DNA of 64,000 nt from Hoeflea sp. (GTDB taxonomy: Bacteria; Pseudomonadota; Alphaproteobacteria; Rhizobiales; Rhizobiaceae), in NCBI RefSeq assembly GCF_002733955.1, contig NZ_NVXQ01000008.1, positions 144,131 to 208,130 on the forward strand, in the 5' to 3' direction. A program made the translations under genes and the position numbers. The notes beneath the pieces were generated by a model, which saw only the letters and a list, made by a program, of their open reading frames with translations, made no database searches and was not told the origin of the DNA. Below, one piece after another: positions 37,077-45,244 of this stretch; position 1 is the first letter of the stretch; every line of letters begins with the position of its first letter.

Positions 37077-39165
37077 TGATGAGCACTCCTTCGTTGCTGT
37101 CGTGGAGTTGATCACTGCCGTTACCGGCAATCGTGGTGTTGCTGTGTCCGGGCAAAGTCCCAGCCGGACTGGTGCGACCGACCAACCTGCCCATCTCACT
37201 GCTGTTCAAGATCGCATTGAGATCGTTACCCAGATGATGGGCAATGATTGTCACAAGGGCCGCTGTGTCTGGCTGCGGGATGACGATGTGCTTCTCAAGA
37301 CGGCCCGAGCGCAGCAGTGCGGGATCAATCTTGTCCGGCCGGTTGGTTGCTCCAACGACAATGACGCCTTCCGTTTTTGCCACTCCATCGAGCAATTCCA
37401 ACACGCGGTTTACGAGGCTCGACCAGTAATCATCATATGGTCGGTCACTGCTGCCGCGGTTTCCGATGTTGTCGACTTCATCGATGAACAGGATGCAAGG
37501 TGCACTGCGAGTGGCATGTTCGAATGTTGCATTCATCGCTGCCAGAACATCGCCAAGGTTCGACGCTTCCAGCCATCTCGCAACCGACGTCGCGACCAGC
37601 GGAACCTGAAGCGTGTTGCAGAGTGCCTTTGCGAATGTTGTCTTGCCTGTGCCGGGCGGCCCGGAGAGCAGCAGCCGTGAACTGAGATCAGACCATGCGA
37701 CTTCCTTATTGCCGAACGCCCCAAGGTCGCCCTTGAGATCAAGCGCCCACTGCCGGGCATCGCCATATCCGGCCAAATTTTCAACGAACAGGTGATCCTT
37801 TCCGGTGGACGGTTTGGCAGACTGCTTCGCGGTCTGCCCCTTGGCTGGTTCTGACGCGGTCGGTTCTTTGACTGGATCGATGATGTCGAAGCAGCCCGCA
37901 TATTTCTCGCGCTTCTTTGTTTCCGACCGTGTCATAAGAGTGCCCAATCGGCGCTCCTTGTCTTCGTCCTCTTTGGCTTCGGCCATGGCCCGGTTTTCGG
38001 CTTCAAGCGTCAACAGGATTGCGATGATCCTGGTCAGCGATCGTCCAGGGCGGATTGCGATCGCGAGATCATCAATGCCGAGATGACCGGGCTCGAAATC
38101 GAGTTCCGTCATGAGGAACCAAGTGCGACTGATCGGGATGTTGTGGCAGATTGCAAGCACATCTGCGATCAGGCTGGCATCAATTCCACCTCCCGAGATC
38201 ACCATGTCCGCGACAGCGACAAGCCGAGCCGGTAGGGGCTGATCACGCTCGTCGCAAATGATGAGTGGTTTGAACGCCGTGAGAACCCGCTTCGATACGA
38301 TCGTGCGAAGTTCGTCATCATCATCATACCGCTTTAGCGAAGCGCTCCCGAAACAGCTGAAAGATTTCCGTGGCGTTGTATCCGCAAGTGCTTTGAAGCG
38401 GCCAGTCAACGTTGGGCCTTCTGCTATCGGTTCAAGCGACACATGAAACGGCAACGCCGAGCCGTCTTCGAGCAAATAGCCGAAGTGTCTTTCGAAGTCC
38501 CTGACTGGGACCTGGACAGCAACAATGGATTTCTTCCGTTTCATGATCGAGAGCAGTCGGTCAATGGCATGCTCATCCTGCTCAAATGCCCTTGAGAGCA
38601 GCAGCGCCGCAGCAACTTCCGGAACCTTGGGTGCCGACGCAAAGCCCGCTACAATCGACAGGACATGATCCCGAAGTGCAGCCATATTCCGGAATGGCAG
38701 ATTGGCCGCCGTACCCTCTCCAGGAATTGGACCACACGATGTGGACGTCAGGTTTGCGGGCGGCTCACTTTCACCGCCAGCTTCAGGCAGCGTGTCGGAA
38801 TGTCCCGCAGCGTTTCCAGTGGACTCGGTGGATACCTCGATGACAGTTTCGTCAGCGCCATCTTCTTCATCCATGTTGAATGCGTCCTGATCAACAGATT
38901 CTAGCTTACGTTTGATCTGCTTCCTTTTTCGCGAAGAAGCCTCCAGAAGCGAGCGGATCAATTTTCGGTCCTTATCGACATCACCGGAAAAGAGTGCGGC
39001 CGTTTCCGCCGCGAGATTCCAGACCACCCCATTGTTCTCGCTTTCGGCGAGCGGCTGACTTTCAAGAATGCCGGCGTCAATAGCTCGACCGAAGGCTTCT
39101 AGCCGAGCGGCGCGCTGCTGACGTGCAATGAGATATTTGGAGACGCGTTTGCTGATCTTGCTCAT
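37069..39165 (-). CDS. FtsH-like AAA ATPase without protease domain (split FtsH, subunit A)
   Basis: A 698-residue soluble protein. Residues about 1-450 are an unrecognised helical region with acidic low-complexity stretches. The AAA core follows: Walker A SGPPGTGKTTFAKAL near 500, Walker B ILFIDEVDNIG near 555, and the second region of homology VVGATNRPDKIDPALLRSGRLEKHIVIPQPD with both arginine fingers. After the core only a short non-lid tail remains; the lid is encoded by the next gene. The start MSKISKR has GAGGAGG and overlaps the preceding gene's stop (ATGA). No transmembrane segment, unlike canonical FtsH. Confidence 0.85.
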   Translation of the reverse strand: MSKISKRVSKYLIARQQRAARLEAFGRAIDAGILESQPLAESENNGVVWNLAAETAALFSGDVDKDRKLIRSLLEASSRKRKQIKRKLESVDQDAFNMDEEDGADETVIEVSTESTGNAAGHSDTLPEAGGESEPPANLTSTSCGPIPGEGTAANLPFRNMAALRDHVLSIVAGFASAPKVPEVAAALLLSRAFEQDEHAIDRLLSIMKRKKSIVAVQVPVRDFERHFGYLLEDGSALPFHVSLEPIAEGPTLTGRFKALADTTPRKSFSCFGSASLKRYDDDDELRTIVSKRVLTAFKPLIICDERDQPLPARLVAVADMVISGGGIDASLIADVLAICHNIPISRTWFLMTELDFEPGHLGIDDLAIAIRPGRSLTRIIAILLTLEAENRAMAEAKEDEDKERRLGTLMTRSETKKREKYAGCFDIIDPVKEPTASEPAKGQTAKQSAKPSTGKDHLFVENLAGYGDARQWALDLKGDLGAFGNKEVAWSDLSSRLLLSGPPGTGKTTFAKALCNTLQVPLVATSVARWLEASNLGDVLAAMNATFEHATRSAPCILFIDEVDNIGNRGSSDRPYDDYWSSLVNRVLELLDGVAKTEGVIVVGATNRPDKIDPALLRSGRLEKHIVIPQPDTAALVTIIAHHLGNDLNAILNSSEMGRLVGRTSPAGTLPGHSNTTIAGNGSDQLHDSNEGVLING

Positions 39166-39644
39166 CACTTTTCCTCCTCGGCGCATGTGGAAAAGTCTAC
39201 AATTGTCTGCAGGTTTGCTGGCAGGAACCGCCGATTTCCATCGAGCCAGTCTTTCAGGATCAGACCGGCCGGATGTTTGAAGCGACACAACAGATCAAGC
39301 CGGCGCTTCAAATGCTTGGGTAGCTCGGCCTTGCCGGTATCACCTGTTCCAGCACGACGAAGGATTTTGCGAACAAGTCCCGGAGCGATCTCATCGATCA
39401 ACTCAGGCGTGGGATTACCCTTATTCGTCAGGATTTCAATTCGCTGGCGATGTCGATGCAGCACGTCATTTGCCGTGCTTGGATGAAGAGGAGGTCGGAG
39501 CCCGGGTGAGGATTTACTCTGCCGCCGCTTGGGCGTGCGGGTGGGAGATTTTTGAGGTTGGACCGAGGTATCGGAAGGATGCTTCCGCTGCGGCTTTGGA
39601 AACGCGATGACATTGCTTTTGGTAGTGGGATCGGATTTACGCAT
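39165..39644 (-). CDS. Hypothetical 159-residue basic protein
   Basis: Not recognised. The N-terminal half is disordered and basic, rich in Pro, Lys, Ser and Thr. The C-terminal half is folded-looking: TPELIDEIAPGLVRKILRRAGTGDTGKAELPKHLKRRLDLLCRFKHPAGLILKDWLDGNRRFLP. GGAGAAA precedes the ATG and the stop overlaps the AAA gene start, so it is the first partner in the same operon. It may bind DNA or act as an adaptor; neither is shown. Confidence 0.6.
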   Translation of the reverse strand: MRKSDPTTKSNVIAFPKPQRKHPSDTSVQPQKSPTRTPKRRQSKSSPGLRPPLHPSTANDVLHRHRQRIEILTNKGNPTPELIDEIAPGLVRKILRRAGTGDTGKAELPKHLKRRLDLLCRFKHPAGLILKDWLDGNRRFLPANLQTIVDFSTCAEEEK

Positions 39645-39727
39645 GACAGATTTCTCCTACGCCGCATCGTTGGATCGGCGAGTTTCGTGAACAAAAAGAC
39701 TGATGAGTGAGTGGAGCCGCGTGCTTG

Positions 39728-40633
39728 TCAGTGGCGGGTGGGCGGTTGAGCGAAGCCCAGTTTGATCAGCTGCGGATTGCCGCTGGCGTCGATGACGTTG
39801 GTGTCTTCAATAGACTGATCATCTTCGTCGGCAGTCTCCATCTCATTGAGATCGACATCGGGCTGAACAGGCAGAGCTATCGGTAAATGGCAGGACTGGG
39901 CGAACACCTCACACGCCTGTTTCCAATTGGCCTTAACATGAGAATGGAACTCTGCCTGCAGGGAGGCGATTGCTGCGCCCGCGCCCTCAACTTCGACGAG
40001 GTGGTCCAGTTGCGATAGATGCCAGATGCCGGCATACAAATCGGTCTTCCGATTGTCAGCCGTTAGGATGACAACTCGGACCTCCCTGACGTTCAGGCGT
40101 CTATGTTCTTTGTACAGAAAGTCAGGCAGTACAAGGCCCGCTGCTTTCATGCGGTTTTGCAGATCATCAAGCCGCACGCGGTCATAAGTGTAAACGCTGC
40201 GCTTGGCATCGACGACATGCGCAGTGCCAGTACGCTCATTCAGAATGACAAAATCCGGGGTGTACGTCTTCCGGCCGCCCGTATCGGCGTCGAATGTCAA
40301 TGCCCGAAAGTTTTCGGCGTCGTTCAACTCGACCAGTTTTAGCGCCGTTTGCGAGACGGGTAACCGCAAGTTCTGCGTCAGCACCTTCAGGTCTGGATTG
40401 CACCTGGCAACGGCAGCAATGCCCAGTTCGATCAGTCGACCTTCAAGTGCTGGCAGCGACCGAAGCACAGTGGCAAGGTCATCGATGCCGCCAGACAGCG
40501 CTTGTGCCAAGGCATCTGGAGACAACGAGGTTTCGACAAGCTCGTTGATGAAGGTTTCGAACTGCTTCTTCAGTTCCGGAGAGTGTGCGGACTGCGCAAA
40601 GTCAGTTGCGGTTGTTGTCTTGAGTTTCGTCAT
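39728..40633 (-). CDS. Hypothetical protein with a nuclease-like D-(x)n-DxK motif
   Basis: A 301-residue protein not matching a named family that I know. Residues near 120-150 (RKTYTPDFVILNERTGTAHVVDAKRSVYTYDRVRL) have the PD...(D/E)xK pattern of restriction-like nucleases, and VREVRVVILTADN adds a further beta strand. An all-helical N-terminus and an acidic tail (NEMETADEDDQSIED) flank it. Start codon preceded by CAGGAGAT. It is the promoter-proximal gene of the minus-strand block, 55 bp from the 19-bp palindrome. Confidence 0.55.
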   Translation of the reverse strand: MTKLKTTTATDFAQSAHSPELKKQFETFINELVETSLSPDALAQALSGGIDDLATVLRSLPALEGRLIELGIAAVARCNPDLKVLTQNLRLPVSQTALKLVELNDAENFRALTFDADTGGRKTYTPDFVILNERTGTAHVVDAKRSVYTYDRVRLDDLQNRMKAAGLVLPDFLYKEHRRLNVREVRVVILTADNRKTDLYAGIWHLSQLDHLVEVEGAGAAIASLQAEFHSHVKANWKQACEVFAQSCHLPIALPVQPDVDLNEMETADEDDQSIEDTNVIDASGNPQLIKLGFAQPPTRH

Positions 40634-41435
40634 GGAAATCTCCTGTTGGGAGCGATGGCGGCAACCAGGCAGACACAGGGGCTCAGATGCGGAAATAATT
40701 TCCGCATTGGTTGCCCGAGACCGGCAACCGGAGCGCTGGTGTCGGCGAGGAACTGGGGCTATCGCAATGAAGTGGAACGATCAGTGGCGAGAGAACGAGC
40801 CGGGCGACATGAATAGGTCACTGGTCAGCGCTGTGTGCTGCCGTGATCGGGCTTCAACAGGAGTGGGGTGCAATTGGACTTCCCCATGGGGGGAGATAAC
40901 GATAAAGGTCAACATAGCCTTCGGCCTTTCTAGAGAAGGTTGCGGGTCAGGCCCTCGTTCGATGTTTGCCGCATCGGCGGGGGCCGTTAAGTCGCTGCAG
41001 AAATTCAGTTTCTGGCGACAAACGATAAATAGTCCGGAGTTGCTTATCCGGCAAGCCGAAAGAGAACGTATCCGGAACATAGCTCCGGAATGGTTAACAG
41101 ATGACGCGGGCATTCTGGGAGACGAGGCGAGGAGTTGTCTCGCAAAACCCATGTTATTCGGCTCTACGGGAGCCGGTACCGCCTGGGATATTTGCACGAA
41201 CGACAGGGTTTGCTTGAGGCCGCCGACCCCAATGGTGCCTGATGCATGCTTCTGTGATCTAGCCGCCAGCTTACTTACGTCAGCCCGGCGAAACCGATAA
41301 TCGCGACCACTGAATGGACGGTTTCGACCCCACTGTTGTGGTGCCCCTTACAGCCGCGGACCGACCTGTTACGGGCATTGGCAATGGGCTTGCAGGAACA
41401 TACTATTGGACTATCGATCCAGCAAAGGTACAATC
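40634..41435. other. Gene-poor stretch upstream of the minus-strand block
   Basis: It contains the leader of the 301-residue gene and the 19-bp palindrome at 40688. The remainder shows open frames on both strands without family similarity or good ribosome-binding sites. A 44-residue minus-strand frame beginning MLTFIVISPHGEVQLHPTPV near 40913 has GAAGG upstream but is too short to call. Confidence 0.4.
40688..40706. repeat. 19-bp perfect palindrome, right copy
   Basis: TGCGGAAATAATTTCCGCA reads the same on both strands except at the central base pair. It lies 55-73 bp upstream of the first gene of the minus-strand block, where it could be an operator, and matches the left copy at 21945. Confidence 0.75.
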
Positions 41436-41702
41436 ATGGAACGGGAACCAAACCTGATCAGTTCAGGCGCATCGAGGAGGATCGTGGAAGATGGCGTTCC
41501 CTTCAAGATCGACATCTACAAACTTGAAGGTGGGGATGGGTGGACGCTGGATGTTGTAACTGAAGACGGAACATCGATCGTTTGGGATTATCTGTTCGAC
41601 GACGACCAGGCAGCCTTTGAAGAAGCCGTCACCACAATCCGAAACGAAGGTGCCGTGGCGTTTGCCAATGGTGGATCAAACGTGGTTCCGTTCAGGAAGT
41701 AG
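41436..41702 (+). CDS. Hypothetical 88-residue protein
   Basis: Not recognised as a named family. It has coding-like composition and a compact mixed pattern: FKIDIYKLEGGDGWTLDVVTEDGTSIVWDYLFDDDQAAFEEAVTTIRNEG, ending in VVPFRK. AAAGGT precedes ATG 41436. Proteins of this type occur as lone small genes in rhizobial accessory DNA. The 41703-41985 gap that follows contains only a lox-like inverted repeat. Confidence 0.6.
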   Translation: MEREPNLISSGASRRIVEDGVPFKIDIYKLEGGDGWTLDVVTEDGTSIVWDYLFDDDQAAFEEAVTTIRNEGAVAFANGGSNVVPFRK

Positions 41703-41879
41703 GTATCGGGGCGTTCCATTGACCAGCAGTACCGCGTTATTGATGGCAGCTTTGCGCCCCCAAGGCGGTCATCCGCGTAACGGCTTCCTGATTCCCGCAA
41801 CCGGCCATTCGATGTGCACCCGTTGAATGTCCCAAAAAGGGATCTGCTCGCTGAGCTGGGCCATGCCCTCAAGGGCATA

Positions 41880-41908
41880 ATGACTGATAATGCAATCTTA
41901 TCAGTCAT
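41880..41908. repeat. Lox-like inverted repeat (11-7-11)
   Basis: ATGACTGATAA and TTATCAGTCAT are perfect inverted arms around the 7-base spacer TGCAATC. Arm and spacer lengths resemble tyrosine-recombinase core sites. No T-run follows, so it is a poor terminator candidate on either strand. Confidence 0.5.
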
Positions 41909-41985
41909 AATCATATGAAGACATGCTGTGCGGATAGGTGTAATTTGGGTAGCCTAAACCGCACAATCGAGGTAGCGTCTTCCGC

Positions 41986-42444
41986 ATGGATTCGCTGCCG
42001 CCGGCCACATCATCAGCCCCTATCTGGTCATCCCGCCTTCCGGGATGGGCGCTGTCGCGTGGGCGTGACATGACCGAGGCGGACGCCGCGTTTGCTGCCG
42101 GCATAGCCCTGAAATCCCTGGATGATTTGGTTCGCTCCGACCCCGCCTGGGCCGGTTGTTGGTGCTCACGTCAAGCGCTCAAATGCGCTGCCGCCGCCGT
42201 ACGGCTCAGCCGTGATGTCATCGCCTCGTTGCGCAGTGCGGGGTTCATTGCATCTGGGCCGCGAAGCCCGACTCCGGGCGCGCCTTACACCTATGTCACC
42301 ACAAAACACTTTCTCTCCGCGTTCGGCATGGAGACGCTGCGTGACCTGCCGGATATCGAGGCGCTTGACGATGCGGGATTGCTGGATGCCCGTATACCCT
42401 TGGGGAATGGTTATGCGGAAGAAAGTCCTGATGAAGACGAGTAG
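41986..42444 (+). pseudogene. Chimeric remnant: DUF1403 N-terminus joined to ScpB C-terminus
   Basis: The 152-codon frame is a fusion. Residues about 29-74 ([23 protein letters not shown]...AAAVRL) match the start of the DUF1403 protein at 62023. From residue 75 ([49 protein letters not shown]) it matches the C-terminus of the ScpB-like protein at 62943. The join at about 42208 removes what would be roughly 1.18 kb in the intact pair while keeping the frame. It may be transcribed, but neither parent function can be intact. Confidence 0.8.
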
Positions 42445-42505
42445 AACGATCCGGCGCTTTCGTAAACGATGCGCAGCGGAACCAACAATCGCAAGAGGTC
42501 AGAAG

Positions 42506-42580
42506 TCAGTCTGCCAGATCGTCCAGTGTGACCCCAAGGGCATCTGCCAAAGCGTGCAGGGACGCGACCGACGAGACCGG
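42506..42580 (-). pseudogene. C-terminal fragment of an XRE-type HTH regulator
   Basis: SSVASLHALADALGVTLDDLAD followed by a stop is the standard end of an XRE/Cro helix-turn-helix domain. The sequence upstream on the minus strand is not HTH-like, because the inverted-repeat element joins at this point. Only about 24 residues survive. Confidence 0.55.
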
Positions 42581-42716
42581 TAATTTCTCTGGGGTCGGAC
42601 ACGGGATGCTAGGCTCGATCAGTTCACCGCCATCACTGCCTCTCTCAACAAAACGATGCTGATGTACTGGACTGACTCGAAAACCGGTGTCCCACCCCAG
42701 AGAAATTACCGGTCTC
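42573..42716. mobile_element. MITE-like element with about 32-bp inverted ends
   Basis: The ends begin GAGACCGGTAATTTCTCTGG and continue as inverted repeats for about 32 bp with two mismatches, enclosing about 80 bp without a transposase. It abuts the XRE fragment. The parent element is not in the window. Confidence 0.55.
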
Positions 42717-42816
42717 CCGACAAGGTCTCCCATTTGTTGAGGCGTATGTGTGCGGATACCCCATTTGGGCGCTTCGGAAATGATGACGCCGTATAGATGT
42801 TTCCAATCGACCAGAG

Positions 42817-42981
42817 TCAGACCGCTTCAAAATCAAGCTTGCAAAGGGGGAACAGTCCATAGATGTAGAACGTTGCCTCCGACATTCCGGCCTTGCGGCA
42901 GACCTCGCCAACAGCCGTGCCATCCTCGGCCTGCTTCAAGACAAAGGCGATTTGCGCTTCAGAAAACTTCGATGCCTTCAT
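42817..42981 (-). pseudogene. IS3-family transposase orfA fragment
   Basis: Forty-odd residues starting MKASKFSEAQIAFVLKQAED and continuing GTAVGEVCRKAGMSEATFY are the N-terminal HTH of an IS3-family (IS407-like) OrfA. The frame then leaves the family (IYGLFPLCKLDFEAV) and stops; orfB is absent. Confidence 0.8.
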
Positions 42982-43064
42982 GGAACTCTCCATCTCCCGG
43001 TCGAGGGATCATAATTGGAAAATTCCAGCCATAAATGGTCCGATTTGGCGTTGGCACTTCACGG

Positions 43065-43571
43065 TCAATGATCAAACGGTTCGGAGGGTCCCTGGCCGAT
43101 CTCCGCAAGCTGACGCAACAGGAACAGAAGCTGCTCAAAGCGTTCGATGCCGAACTCATCTGCGATTTTCAGGTGAATTACCGTGGCTTCCTCGACAAGC
43201 GGCTTCATCAGGGCGCGACCTTGTGTGGTGAGGTAGACATAGCTGGCCCGCGCGTCGGTCTCGCTTGCCCGTCGCGAGACCAAGCCCCGGCTTTCAAGCG
43301 AGGTTACGATCCGGGAGATGCTGACCTTGTGAATGCAGGCCAACGCGGAAATCTCCGCAGACGTCAGATCTCCCTGGTCGGTCAGAATACGCATTACACG
43401 CCATTGCTGTTCAGAAAAGTTCTCCCGGTGCAGGAGATCCCTGAACCGGGAGACCACGGCTTCGCGCCCGCGGGTGCACGCCACCGCGAGCGATCGGTCG
43501 ACATACATAAGACCCTTCAATCTGGAACTTTGCGCGGCCGACATTTCGGTTTGGTCTTTAATCGCACTCAC
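43065..43571 (-). CDS. MarR-family regulator (HpaR-like)
   Basis: A 168-residue winged-helix regulator. The core NFSEQQWRVMRILTDQGDLTSAEISALACIHKVSISRIVTSLESRGLVSRRASETDARASYVYLTTQGRALM shows the MarR HTH, wing (RRxxxxDxR) and dimer helices. EQQWRV and the overall pattern resemble HpaR, the regulator of homoprotocatechuate genes. It lies at the start of the catabolic cluster and is the only local regulator, so it is the likely ligand of the shared 15-bp sites at 45193 and 49581. A related TAACATG lies upstream of its own start near 43658. Confidence 0.87.
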   Translation of the reverse strand: MSAIKDQTEMSAAQSSRLKGLMYVDRSLAVACTRGREAVVSRFRDLLHRENFSEQQWRVMRILTDQGDLTSAEISALACIHKVSISRIVTSLESRGLVSRRASETDARASYVYLTTQGRALMKPLVEEATVIHLKIADEFGIERFEQLLFLLRQLAEIGQGPSEPFDH

Positions 43572-43674
43572 TCCAACCCTGGGTCATATCAAATGGCGTT
43601 GTAATGGTTCGGACGCCGGAATTCGCTAGTTGAAGCCCGGCGGCATTACAACACGCATATGTCTAACATGGTCT

Positions 43675-45075
43675 CTAATTCTTCACCAGTTTACCAGGGT
43701 TCAAAAGGCCATTCGGATCGAAGCAGGTCTTGAGCCGCTGCAACAGTTCATATTCCAGCGGCCCTTTCTGTTCGCGGACCCGGTCAAGGTAGAGCGACCC
43801 GACCCCATGTTCGGCCACGATGGAGCCGCCATAATCCCACACAAGTGCATCGATCCGGGCGTAGATCCGGTTTGCGATCGGTTCAGCGGCCTCTGTCTTC
43901 TCGACGTAGGCGCTCAGATGAATGTTGCCATCGCCGACATGGCCGACGGCGTAGCTGAATGCGCGAGCATCGATGTCTGCAATCGCTGTTTCGGCGGCGG
44001 CAAGGAACGGCATGATCTGGTCCACCGGGACGGAAACGTCCCATTTCAGCATCTTGTAGGCGCCAAAATACTGATGCGGGATCATCTGTTCGCGAATTTC
44101 CCAGAGGTTCTTCTCCTGCGCCTCAGAACTGGCCATCACCGCATCATCGATGATCCCGCTTTCGAACCCGGCTTCGTACAGAGCGGTTAGTTTCTCTTCG
44201 ACGTCTAGGTTGTCCGACATGCGGACCAGCACGTACCAGTCTGAGCGTGTCTCGCACGGACGTTTCAGGTCCGGATAGCGCTTGAGCACCATTTCGACCC
44301 CAAGATCAGGGAGCAACTCGAAGGCGGTCAGCCTTTCTCCGCCGATCGCGCGCGCCGCGGCAAGGAATTCCATCAGGCGGGACGGTTCAGCGAGGGAGGC
44401 AAATATTGACCGCGAATGCGCCTGCGCGGTGTGCAGCCGGAATGTCAGCTTGGTGATGATTCCCAGCGTTCCTTCAGATCCGATGAAGAGGTGCTTCAGG
44501 TCGTACCCGGAATTGTCCTTGATCAGGGCGCGAAGCCCGTCCCAGATCCGTCCATCCGCCAACACAACTTCCACTCCGAGCACCTGGTCGCGTGTCGTGC
44601 CATATCGAAGGACGTTCAGACCGCCACCATTTGTGGCGACCGCGCCGCCGACGGTGGCAGTGCCGCGTGCGCCCCAGTCCGGAGCGAAAACCAGTTTGTG
44701 TTCCGCCATGGCTTCCTGCAGCGTCTGCATGATGCACCCCGCCTCGACGGTCACAGTGCCGCGCTCCGGGTTTATTTCAAGAATGCGGTTCATCCGGGAT
44801 AGCGACATAAGGATCGTCGGCCTGTCCTGGGTCGGAACCGCCATGTGGCAGACATTGCTGTTGCCGCCCTGCGGTACGATGGCCACGCCCTCGCTGTGGC
44901 AAAGTGTGACGATGCGTGAAACTTCCTCGGTGTTGGCAGGGCGCGCGACAAACAGGCATTGCAAGCCGCGGCCGGTGATATCAGTCAGGAAATCCAACGC
45001 CTCCGGGCCATTGATCATGCCTTTGGCACCAAGGATTTCCTTCGCCTTTCCAATGAACTGGCCGTGGTCATTCAT
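43675..45075 (-). CDS. FAD-linked D-2-hydroxyacid dehydrogenase (GlcD/D-LDH type)
   Basis: A 466-residue VAO-family flavoprotein. The FAD-binding-4 domain covers about 35-215 (VAIVPQGGNSNVCHMAVP, GTATVGGAVATNGGGLNVLRYGTTRDQVLG, GSEGTLGIITK). The C-terminal cap has GHVGDGNIHLSAY and VAEHGVGSLYLDR, typical of dehydrogenases for D-lactate, glycolate, D-2-hydroxyglutarate or D-mandelate. It oxidises a 2-hydroxyacid to the 2-oxoacid. It is divergent from the TAXI binding protein, with a shared operator between them. Its product could feed the ThDP enzyme at 54333; that link is inference. Confidence 0.88.
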   Translation of the reverse strand: MNDHGQFIGKAKEILGAKGMINGPEALDFLTDITGRGLQCLFVARPANTEEVSRIVTLCHSEGVAIVPQGGNSNVCHMAVPTQDRPTILMSLSRMNRILEINPERGTVTVEAGCIMQTLQEAMAEHKLVFAPDWGARGTATVGGAVATNGGGLNVLRYGTTRDQVLGVEVVLADGRIWDGLRALIKDNSGYDLKHLFIGSEGTLGIITKLTFRLHTAQAHSRSIFASLAEPSRLMEFLAAARAIGGERLTAFELLPDLGVEMVLKRYPDLKRPCETRSDWYVLVRMSDNLDVEEKLTALYEAGFESGIIDDAVMASSEAQEKNLWEIREQMIPHQYFGAYKMLKWDVSVPVDQIMPFLAAAETAIADIDARAFSYAVGHVGDGNIHLSAYVEKTEAAEPIANRIYARIDALVWDYGGSIVAEHGVGSLYLDRVREQKGPLEYELLQRLKTCFDPNGLLNPGKLVKN

Positions 45076-45174
45076 GTCGTATCTGCCCTCCTCTTAAGTG
45101 ATTTCCGGCATCGCTTGGCTGACCGGCAACCGTCTTGCCTGACCGATATGGCCGCCCCAAGCGGAAAAATCGCA

Positions 45175-45207
45175 TTGACTAAATCGCGAAATTAGTTAAC
45201 ATGTTTA
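45175..45207 (+). promoter_or_regulatory. Promoter and shared operator of the TAXI-TRAP genes
   Basis: TTGACT (45175-45180) and TAACAT (45197-45202) are spaced 16 bases apart. TAGTTAACATGTTTA (45193-45207) overlaps the -10 and is repeated exactly, inverted, at 49581-49595 before the oxygenase genes. Its TTAACATG core fits a MarR-type site. Confidence 0.6.
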
Positions 45208-45244
45208 TTTGTCTAATGCCAGACCGTTCTAGGGAGGAACCTAC

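Larger units (their letters stand above)
42445..43064. other. Remnant zone: XRE tail, inverted-repeat element, IS3 relic
   Basis: No intact gene. From left to right there is the tail of an HTH regulator, a 144-bp element with long inverted ends, and a truncated IS3-type orfA. This is a recombination scar between the DUF1403/ScpB chimera and the catabolic cluster. Confidence 0.6.

Noticed and set aside
37069..37199. Programmed frameshift joining the AAA and M41 frames
   Set aside because: No slippery heptamer seen by eye; both genes have their own start signals, and the lid duplication of DLN argues for two separate chains.
40781..41197. Minus-strand frame of 138 codons in the gap before 41.4 kb
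   Set aside because: Its composition is not coding-like for most of its length; only the last 44 codons have a plausible start, too little to call.
40203..41300. Plus-strand frame of 365 codons upstream of 41.4 kb
   Set aside because: Its first half is antisense to the 301-residue gene, and the second half has no family similarity or start signal of its own.
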